Made by a program: the position numbers and the translations under genes. A model generated the notes under the pieces. That model had not been told where the DNA came from, ran no database searches, and worked only from the letters and a program-made list of their open reading frames with translations. A stretch of DNA of 12,045 bases from JAOZHU01 sp964506435 (GTDB lineage Archaea > Thermoproteota > Bathyarchaeia > Bathyarchaeales > Bathycorpusculaceae), in NCBI GenBank assembly GCA_964506435.1, contig CAZDLK010000053.1:1-12045 (forward strand). Direction: 5' to 3'. Each line of letters begins with the position of its first letter. Within the stretch, counting starts at the first letter, position 1. Shown here one piece after another: positions 5,198 to 10,433 of this stretch.

Positions 5198-7228
5198 TCA
5201 CATTTTCTTATAGCGGGGACCTACAAATCCATCCGCCGTTAATGGAATACCCTTAGCCCATTCTTCTGACTTGCACATGTTTTCACATATACGTTCTAAA
5301 GTGTTGTCTGCATCATGATCAGGAATTTCACATACTACTTCATCATACACTGACCAGATAATTACAGGTCCTACATTAGCTTCTATTTGTTCCATACCAT
5401 AAATTAAGAGATCTCTAGCAAGGGCTTGCACGACATTCTCAGTTATACGTCCTGGAGTTAACTGCATTGGCATCCATTGCTTTGAAGTTTGATAAAACCC
5501 CCAGTGGCAAGGAACTAAACCGTAAGTTCCTTTATCTACAAATGGGGCAAAGTAATACATGACACGCCCACTAGGAATAGTCATCGCTAGCCATTTACGT
5601 GCATGCTTATCGTTTACAATTCTAAAAGATACTCTATGTGTTTCAAAAGTAATTCCTGGCGATTGTATTGCTCTTATAGCTGCTTCTTGCAACTTATACC
5701 ACATATCAACAACTTTTTTATGCTTAGTCCTATACCCTTTAACCATGAATTGAGATTCTTCTAAAGTCAGTTTCATACCCCACTGCTTTTCAGCAGTTAT
5801 AACTAATCTCTTAGCACCTTGGCCGTAACCACAGCCAAGTATTACAACCTTACCGCTTTGACGCTGAGCTTTAGTTACGTTTTCTGGCCTCACGTTAAAC
5901 ATAAAAGCTGCTTGATCCACATATTGATCATGTCCTGCTTCAAATCTATCTAATGCTTCTTGATTTTTTGCTAGCCACTCAAGTACTACGTATTCGATTG
6001 ATCCGTAGTCAGCAGCTGCGATTTTATATCCTGCAGGTGCTTTAATCATTGACCTTATTAGTGCTCTGGCAGACTTAACAGGGTTATCATCCACAATAGA
6101 ACCGTCGAAATAACGAGCAATCTCAGTATCAACTGCTTGCACCAAAAGAGTATCGTATTCTTCTTTTGTGATAAGCTTTTGTTTATACTGTTGCTCGGCA
6201 AAAGAGTCTCTGATAGAAGCACGAGGCAAGTTAAGAAGCTGTACACCGTTGCCAGTGAAACGACCAGTATGTGCGCCGTAATAACGCTGGTTGTCATATA
6301 CCCGTCCTTTATAGGCCATATCTTGAAATCTAATATACTTACCAATGGACGATAGCCCTAGCTGCGAACGCATTTCTAGCAACATAATAACATCATCTGG
6401 TAAATCATCTCGCTCTAGTACTTTTAATACTGTATCAGCTTGACAATTTTCCATTGTGATGCCGCGTTGCTGTACATATTTAACTATACGCTGAGTTTGT
6501 GTGATTTTTGTTATGGCATTATTTGTAAGTTCTGGAAGTAGTTCAAAATGAGCTTCACGGTAAGCTTCAGATATTCGGCGAATTTGTTTAACAGCCGCGG
6601 TATCTACTGGAATACCACGGGCATTTACTTGGCATGAATGCACCCAAGCTTTATATTCTGTTTCAGATAGGTGATCAGCTGGTAAAGCATGTAATAACTC
6701 ATGCTCAGCTCGTACGTCTTGTTTACAATAGTCAATAAATTGTAACCACATCGGCTGCAAAGTAGGTAAAATAGTACCAGCTTTATCTCTACCGAAGCTT
6801 AAAGCTGGCGTGCAAAATAGTTTTATTAAGTGCTTACCTACTGGAGATTTTTGATGCTCTAGTTTTAGTACCGCGCCAGCTTTTTCCAAGGATTGAGGTA
6901 AACCATAACGTCCACATAAGGCCATAAGGCAGATATAGTTATTAAAGGTGGTTGGCTTAAAACCATATCTTTTACCGAGTATGTTGGTAACTGCCCACTC
7001 AAATTCAGCATTAAAAGCATATTGGGTAAAGTCATTAGGATTTTTACAGAAATCTGGAATAGGATCTCCAGGAAACCACATATTAACCAGGTTAGTATTT
7101 CCTACGTATTGATAGCCCATCATAAGTATGTCAGCGTCTGGGCTATTTAAGTAGTTAGTACGACCTCTTGCTTTTAAGTCTACAGATGACCGTGTTTCAT
7201 AATCCACAACTACTTTTATTTTACCCAT
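5198..7228 (-). CDS. Family A DNA polymerase with 3'-5' exonuclease
   Basis: Replicative DNA polymerase of the phage. From ATG 7228 it is 676 aa. The exonuclease domain (about 1-185) has the DEDD-type motifs DYE (9-11), FNAEFE (72-77) and YCKQD (167-171). The polymerase domain has TGRFTGNGVQLLNLPR (321-336), motif A AADYGSIE (405-412, Asp407), motif B RQSGK...GYGQG (456-471, Lys460, Tyr468) and motif C VYDE (627-630, Asp629). Motif C has Tyr where VHDE is usual. The length and exo motif II with Glu match the phage polymerases that travel with DUF2815 and DUF2800 genes. The frame stays open to 7339, but that extension crosses a terminator hairpin, so ATG 7228 is preferred. The upstream Shine-Dalgarno is weak (AGAG). 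There is no 5'-nuclease domain. Confidence 0.94.
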   Translation of the reverse strand: MGKIKVVVDYETRSSVDLKARGRTNYLNSPDADILMMGYQYVGNTNLVNMWFPGDPIPDFCKNPNDFTQYAFNAEFEWAVTNILGKRYGFKPTTFNNYICLMALCGRYGLPQSLEKAGAVLKLEHQKSPVGKHLIKLFCTPALSFGRDKAGTILPTLQPMWLQFIDYCKQDVRAEHELLHALPADHLSETEYKAWVHSCQVNARGIPVDTAAVKQIRRISEAYREAHFELLPELTNNAITKITQTQRIVKYVQQRGITMENCQADTVLKVLERDDLPDDVIMLLEMRSQLGLSSIGKYIRFQDMAYKGRVYDNQRYYGAHTGRFTGNGVQLLNLPRASIRDSFAEQQYKQKLITKEEYDTLLVQAVDTEIARYFDGSIVDDNPVKSARALIRSMIKAPAGYKIAAADYGSIEYVVLEWLAKNQEALDRFEAGHDQYVDQAAFMFNVRPENVTKAQRQSGKVVILGCGYGQGAKRLVITAEKQWGMKLTLEESQFMVKGYRTKHKKVVDMWYKLQEAAIRAIQSPGITFETHRVSFRIVNDKHARKWLAMTIPSGRVMYYFAPFVDKGTYGLVPCHWGFYQTSKQWMPMQLTPGRITENVVQALARDLLIYGMEQIEANVGPVIIWSVYDEVVCEIPDHDADNTLERICENMCKSEEWAKGIPLTADGFVGPRYKKM

Positions 7229-7245
7229 TATATCTCTACACTTTT

Positions 7246-7274
7246 TGTATAAAGATGTGCGTAAAAAGGGGCAA
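7246..7274 (-). promoter_or_regulatory. Possible sigma70-like promoter before DNA polymerase
   Basis: On the leftward strand TTGCCC (7269-7274) and TATACA (7246-7251) are separated by exactly 17 bases, each matching four of six consensus bases. The -10 lies about 18 bases before the polymerase ATG, so the leader would be very short. The -35 lies in the terminator hairpin. This is a weak match, offered because a restart promoter after a terminator is expected here. Confidence 0.3.
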
Positions 7275-7289
7275 GTTTCCCTGCCCCTT
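7263..7289 (-). terminator. Intrinsic terminator after the DUF2815-like gene
   Basis: Seven bases beyond the ssDNA-binding protein gene, the leftward strand carries an 8-bp perfect GC-rich stem (AAGGGGCA/TGCCCCTT, plus-strand 7266-7273 with 7282-7289), an 8-base loop and a run of five T (7263-7267). This is a textbook rho-independent terminator shape. It would separate the nucleotide/ssDNA-binding genes from the polymerase cluster, or reduce read-through between them. Confidence 0.75.
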
Positions 7290-7295
7290 CTATAG

Positions 7296-7886
7296 TTACA
7301 CCAGCTCAGCGTTGGGAGACTCGTTGCCGTCAGCTTCACTATCGATCACGCTAGCAAAAGCTTCTTCCGGCGGAATACGGCCATCCAGCCGTTCTCCATC
7401 CTCGCGTTTCATGATGGAATTCAAGCCGGCGGCTACTCCGCCTTTACCAAACTTGAAAGGATAGAAGTTTACGTCGATGATGCCATAGCAGCCGCTGTAA
7501 AAATCATCACGGCGAATGATAGGCCGAGCGAAACGATCAACGATGGCAGGAGGCCTATCCATGGGCGCTGAAGCATTAAAAAAGAAGGCGCCTTTCAGAT
7601 AGTCTCGTTTGCCGTCTTCAGCTTCCGCCGCTTCTTGATCTCCGTCTCGCAATGGCTGACGAAAATCTTTGTTCTGGGTCGTGATCTTATTGAACAAGCC
7701 TTTTTGAACACCCGCGTTTGTCGCTTTGACAATCGCCGCTTTGACCTGTTCCACCATGTCAGTGCAAGACTTGGGAATGATAACTTGCACGCTGAATTTG
7801 GGAGGTTGGTTATCCTCCACGGCTTTGGGTTCCCACACCTGGACAAATGAAAAACGGACCGGGGTAGCTTTTGTTCCAAGAATCAT
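7296..7886 (-). CDS. DUF2815-like ssDNA-binding protein
   Basis: Likely single-stranded DNA-binding protein of the replication module. The 196-aa product resembles DUF2815, a family found next to phage family A polymerases and DUF2800 nucleases. It has an N-terminal beta segment (TPVRFSFVQVWEP, 8-20), FSVQVIIPK (31-39), a variable charged middle (72-95), and the C-terminal pattern GCYGIIDVNFYPF (132-144) followed by GKGGVAAGLNSIMK and DGERLDGR. The last 25 residues are rich in Asp/Glu, like the acidic tails of phage SSBs. ATG 7886 is chosen because AGGAGG sits four bases upstream; the frame is open to 8039, but that extension overlaps the pyrophosphohydrolase gene. Base composition is somewhat GC-richer than the polymerase region, which may reflect high expression. 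It is followed at once by a strong terminator. Confidence 0.8.
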   Translation of the reverse strand: MILGTKATPVRFSFVQVWEPKAVEDNQPPKFSVQVIIPKSCTDMVEQVKAAIVKATNAGVQKGLFNKITTQNKDFRQPLRDGDQEAAEAEDGKRDYLKGAFFFNASAPMDRPPAIVDRFARPIIRRDDFYSGCYGIIDVNFYPFKFGKGGVAAGLNSIMKREDGERLDGRIPPEEAFASVIDSEADGNESPNAELV

Positions 7887-7914
7887 ACATCCTCCTGTGT
7901 CACCATTCACTGGT

Positions 7915-8286
7915 TCACATGTCGTCGCGTGGTTTATTATACCCGGCGAGAATGCGACGTTTATTCTCTTCGAGTTTCTTCTCAAAAGTGATAGCGAGAT
8001 GTGAAGGCGACAAGCCCCACAGCTCACATACACTTCCAAGAAAAAATAGCACGTCTATAAGTTCTTCACGCAGGTTATCATAGTCCATGGGCTTGTAGTC
8101 CTCAGGGCGCCAAGGCTTCCACGGAGCTGCATCGAGAAGTTCAGCTACTTCCGCATGTAAAGCTAAACACAAATCGCGATGCACAGCCATTCGTGTAGTT
8201 TTACGCAACTGCATTTGCGGGTATCCAAGGTCCTTATGATACGCCTCTATCGCTTTGAAAATGCTGTTAAAAGCGTCTTGACTCAT
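7915..8286 (-). CDS. dUTPase/MazG-like all-alpha NTP pyrophosphohydrolase
   Basis: Expected to split a (d)NTP into the monophosphate and pyrophosphate. In this setting dUTP to dUMP is the most likely reaction. The 123-aa protein is all helical. Motifs: HAEVAEL (44-50; metal-binding Glu46 and Glu49), a WKPW box (56-59) typical of dimeric dUTPase-like members, REELIDVLFF (73-82; Glu75, Asp78) and a final helix with Lys104 and Asn108 before GYN. ATG 8286 has AGGAGG six bases upstream and starts 9 bases after the deaminase stop. Other MazG-type substrates such as dCTP or dGTP cannot be excluded. Being next to dCMP deaminase and ThyX favours supplying dUMP for dTMP synthesis. Confidence 0.82.
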   Translation of the reverse strand: MSQDAFNSIFKAIEAYHKDLGYPQMQLRKTTRMAVHRDLCLALHAEVAELLDAAPWKPWRPEDYKPMDYDNLREELIDVLFFLGSVCELWGLSPSHLAITFEKKLEENKRRILAGYNKPRDDM

Positions 8287-8295
8287 GTGTTCCTC

Positions 8296-8727
8296 CTATA
8301 GATACACACGGTGTCTCCAAGTTGAGGGATCATGGTACTCCGCCCATAAAGCCCGCCCCGAATTTTGATCTCCAGTTTTTTGCTGAAATACTACAAGTTT
8401 GCAAGTTGTATTCATTAAAAGTTTTGTACAATGTATACAAGGCTCTAGTGTGCAATAACAAGCGTATATTTTAGCTGGGTCTGCGTATAACATAGCATTC
8501 TGCTCTGCATGAACAGCAGGACATAACCACTTATTTCCTGTTTCTTGAGCAATGCATGTAGTGCAGTGAGGAACTTTTTTTGGCGGGCCATTATAACCAG
8601 TTGATAAAATAATTCCTTCTTTAGTAACTAAAACGCAGCCCACTTGCTTATGCAAGCATGTACTACGTTCTGCTACAGTACTGGCTACCTTCATACACCA
8701 TTCTGCTAATGTCGGGCGCTTACACAT
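8296..8727 (-). CDS. dCMP deaminase
   Basis: Zinc enzyme converting dCMP to dUMP, the ThyX substrate. The 143-aa protein has the cytidine/deoxycytidylate deaminase signature: HAEQNA (73-78; His73 zinc ligand, Glu75 catalytic) and TLEPCIHC (93-100; Cys97 and Cys100 zinc ligands). The GYNGPP loop (44-49) fits dCMP deaminases. Extra cysteines (Cys55, Cys58, Cys69) lie between these parts and could hold a second structural zinc, as in some phage dCMP deaminases. ATG 8727 is preferred to the in-frame ATG 8742 because GAGGTGG precedes it within the thyX end. It overlaps the thyX stop by 8 bases, suggesting coupled translation. Confidence 0.92.
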   Translation of the reverse strand: MCKRPTLAEWCMKVASTVAERSTCLHKQVGCVLVTKEGIILSTGYNGPPKKVPHCTTCIAQETGNKWLCPAVHAEQNAMLYADPAKIYACYCTLEPCIHCTKLLMNTTCKLVVFQQKTGDQNSGRALWAEYHDPSTWRHRVYL

Positions 8728-9397
8728 ATTTCGCCACCTCATTATGCATTTTATGGTAGTTGCATTTCATCTTGCCTTCACGGCACTGCATTCCGCATTC
8801 GCACGGCCTGTCAACATACTTAAAAAGAGCAGGGAACCATGTAAGAGCAGCAAAATGCAGTTTTCTAGCAACTAAAACAGTTTCTATTGTATTGCGATAG
8901 CACTTCCGAAGCGTTATCAAGTGCGCTAGACTACGAGCGTTGATGGTTAGCATATATCTGACTTCAATGGATAATGGTAAAATTTGACGAGCGTGGGCTT
9001 TATCCATTCCTTTATCAATAAGTGATATGTATGTTTCCATGGTATGTGAAACTGTTTCTTCTACCTCGCCAACTAGTTCCAAAGGTACTCTATGTGGTAC
9101 GTCTCTATGGTCTTGATAATGGGTACTACTCATAGTAGGGCTTGAAATACGATGAGTACGAAGCTGGTCTGCGCATGCACGAGAAATCTGAGAAATACGA
9201 AAACAAATAACAGCATGCTCTAATGGCGAGCCATGCTGCGCTTCGTATAAAAATCTGATTAAGGCTTCACTAGGTTTTACTGCGCTAGTGAATATACCTT
9301 TTTGCGTTGAGTTTGCTGCTTCAGTTACTACCGCTGTAGGGTTAGGTGTACTCCATATCACGTCGACACGTGGGTCATATGGTAGCAACTTTACCAT
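8720..9397 (-). CDS. thyX: Flavin-dependent thymidylate synthase
   Basis: Makes dTMP from dUMP using FAD, NADPH and methylenetetrahydrofolate. The 225-aa protein follows the ThyX pattern: HGSPLEHAVICFRI (55-68), the signature region around RTHRISS...SSTHY (80-94), ARQILPLS (136-143) and TINARSLAHLITLR (151-164). The signature departs from the usual RHRx7S and SxRY form: aligned by the Gln78-x-x-x-His-Arg frame, Thr81 replaces the first Arg, Met89 replaces Glu, and His93 replaces the Arg before the last Tyr. The C-terminus has a Cys cluster (Cys199, 201, 205, 212). ATG 9397 has AGGAGG (9403-9408) five bases upstream, directly after a long hairpin. Its end overlaps the dCMP deaminase start. Confidence 0.87.
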   Translation of the reverse strand: MVKLLPYDPRVDVIWSTPNPTAVVTEAANSTQKGIFTSAVKPSEALIRFLYEAQHGSPLEHAVICFRISQISRACADQLRTHRISSPTMSSTHYQDHRDVPHRVPLELVGEVEETVSHTMETYISLIDKGMDKAHARQILPLSIEVRYMLTINARSLAHLITLRKCYRNTIETVLVARKLHFAALTWFPALFKYVDRPCECGMQCREGKMKCNYHKMHNEVAKYV

Positions 9398-9409
9398 ACT
9401 AGCCTCCTT

Positions 9410-9452
9410 GCGCTTACGTAAAGCCCTAGTATTTAGAGCTTTACGTAAACGC
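9410..9452 (-). promoter_or_regulatory. Long leader hairpin abutting the thyX ribosome binding site
   Basis: An 11-bp perfect inverted repeat (9414-9424 with 9438-9448) extends on the leftward RNA to about 19 pairs (9434-9452 with 9410-9428), with G-U wobbles at 9449/9413 and 9437/9425 and a five-base loop. The stem ends one base before the AGGAGG of thyX. Each arm also holds the DNA palindrome TTACGTAA (9414-9421 and 9441-9448), so a protein operator is an alternative. It shares 9449-9452 with the hairpin just upstream on the RNA. Confidence 0.6.
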
Positions 9453-9470
9453 GGCACATTGGTGCCGCGT
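9449..9470 (-). terminator. Terminator-like hairpin between the DUF6378-like gene and thyX
   Basis: Three bases beyond the stop of the upstream gene is a 9-bp perfect GC-rich stem (ACGCGGCAC 9449-9457 with GTGCCGCGT 9462-9470) with a four-base loop. Only a short T stretch (GTTTACG) follows on the leftward strand, so it would be a weak terminator or attenuator. Its 3' arm overlaps the 5' arm of the thyX leader hairpin by four bases. Confidence 0.5.
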
Positions 9471-9473
9471 TAG

Positions 9474-9755
9474 CTAGTCTTTTAAGACATCAGCCAGAGC
9501 TGCGTATCCGGCTATATCCACACGGTTATCGTGCTTTCGCCGAACTTTTTCCCGACAGACTTTAAGCAGAATCATAGCAAGAGCTACCTGGTCCGCCTGA
9601 ATTTCAATACCAAACAGAACTGACCACATAGTTGCTATGTCTGCAAAGCTGTCTTCTACATCTCCATAGTCATCTCTGCGGTCTCCGCAGATTAGCTGTT
9701 TAGCTTCATCAAGTGCCGCCCCCAGCTGAGGGCGGCACTCTTTGTCGGTGGCCAT
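9474..9755 (-). CDS. DUF6378-like small protein (possible NTP pyrophosphohydrolase fold)
   Basis: Small 93-aa helical protein matching the pattern I recall for DUF6378 phage proteins: a GDRRDDYGD motif (24-32), an aromatic helix with MWSVLFG (43-49), an ALAMILLKVCRE helix (58-69) and the ending DNRVDIAGYAAL (76-87). The acidic helices resemble those of MazG-like enzymes, so a nucleotide-related role next to thyX is plausible but not shown. ATG 9755 begins three bases after the stop of the 191-aa gene and has no good ribosome binding site, suggesting reinitiation by ribosomes from upstream. A strong hairpin (9712-9739) lies in codons 6-15. The family name is from memory and moderately certain. 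Confidence 0.75.
   Translation of the reverse strand: MATDKECRPQLGAALDEAKQLICGDRRDDYGDVEDSFADIATMWSVLFGIEIQADQVALAMILLKVCREKVRRKHDNRVDIAGYAALADVLKD
9712..9739 (-). promoter_or_regulatory. Strong hairpin inside the start of the DUF6378-like gene
   Basis: A 10-bp perfect GC-rich inverted repeat (AGTGCCGCCC at 9712-9721 with GGGCGGCACT at 9730-9739, 8-base loop) begins about 16 bases downstream of the start codon. It is followed on the leftward strand by TGATG rather than a T-run, so it is not an obvious terminator. A slowing or start-enhancing effect on translation is inferred. Confidence 0.45.
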
Positions 9756-9758
9756 GAA

Positions 9759-10334
9759 TTACAGCATGACCTTCTTCTTCGCTTTTCCTTCGACCGCATC
9801 TTCGGCCTCAGTTGTGGCAGGGGTAGTAGCGTTGGCGCCGGTGGCCAGAACGACGTTTTCGTACGAGTAATCGCCGGCCTGCACCCGCGCCAGCTTCATG
9901 CTCGCGAGCTCCATTTCGGCCTTGCGGATTTCCAGGACCTTCTTGAGAATGGCGTCGTCCGGGCTTTCCTTGGACTTCTCCTCGGCCTTGGAGTAGGCCG
10001 TACTGGCACGGTCTTCGCGCTTCTGAGCATTTTCGAGGATCTCGGCGGCAGTCTTGGGCTTGGCCGCGGTGCCGAACGCACGGCGCTTGGCGTTATACTG
10101 CTCTGCGGTGCCCATGAAAAACACGCCGTCGTCGTTGGTCATCGGAAACTCGGCACGAGTCGGATCGACTTCCGCCATGGCCAGACCGCGGGCGTTCAGA
10201 TACGCCAGCTGGCTAGCAAGACCCGCCTTGTTGACGTCGGCCGCGGCCATCAGGGAGGCGCGAGTGGCGCCGCCAGCGCGGATGCATTCGAGGATGATGG
10301 TCTGCTTGTTCTTGGCAACATTTCCCTGGGACAT
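9759..10334 (-). CDS. GC-rich gene: HTH-like N-terminus plus coiled coil, unknown function
   Basis: Unrecognised 191-aa protein. Residues 8-52 (QTIILECIRAGG, then helices ending in LNARGLAMAE) look like a small winged-helix or helix-turn-helix domain. Residues 95-150 are Ala/Lys/Glu-rich and helical, probably a coiled coil. Residues 165-190 are a low-complexity Ala/Thr/Glu segment ending in a basic KAKKKVML. ATG 10334 has AGGAGA six bases upstream, and a good sigma70-like promoter lies about 55 bases further up. The gene is strikingly GC-rich (about 60 % by eye) against AT-rich neighbours, which points to strong codon selection in a highly expressed gene or to a different origin. It may be an abundant DNA-binding protein. 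It leads the operon that includes thyX. Confidence 0.8.
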   Translation of the reverse strand: MSQGNVAKNKQTIILECIRAGGATRASLMAAADVNKAGLASQLAYLNARGLAMAEVDPTRAEFPMTNDDGVFFMGTAEQYNAKRRAFGTAAKPKTAAEILENAQKREDRASTAYSKAEEKSKESPDDAILKKVLEIRKAEMELASMKLARVQAGDYSYENVVLATGANATTPATTEAEDAVEGKAKKKVML

Positions 10335-10387
10335 GGTTAATCTCCTTGTGTTAAAGTTAACTACAGTCGCTCACCTTTGTAGATATT

Positions 10388-10416
10388 AATATAAGCTAAA
10401 GTATTACTTTTGTAAA
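10388..10416 (-). promoter_or_regulatory. Sigma70-like promoter for the leftward thyX operon
   Basis: In the 99-base gap between the nuclease and the 191-aa gene, the leftward strand has TTTACA (10411-10416), a 17-base spacer and TATATT (10388-10393). Both hexamers match five of six (-35) or four of six (-10) consensus bases with ideal spacing. The predicted start, near 10381, leaves a leader of about 47 bases before ATG 10334. This would allow separate, strong expression of the downstream genes by host RNA polymerase. Confidence 0.6.
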
Positions 10417-10433
10417 TAGAAATTATTCCAATT

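Noticed and set aside
7229..7339. N-terminal extension of DNA polymerase by 37 residues
   Set aside because: It crosses the intrinsic terminator and the end of the DUF2815-like gene; the exonuclease motif starts naturally just after ATG 7228.
5198..9755. A 2-aminoadenine (Z-genome) system, given family A polymerase plus MazG-like enzyme
   Set aside because: No PurZ-type adenylosuccinate synthetase or DatZ-type HD phosphohydrolase is in the window, and the MazG-like protein looks more like dimeric dUTPase with thyX and dCMP deaminase beside it.
9896..10389. Additional open frames on both strands over the GC-rich gene
   Set aside because: High GC content lengthens chance frames by removing stops. 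The products are Arg/Pro/Ser-rich and lack motifs, while the 191-aa frame has a good ribosome binding site and promoter.
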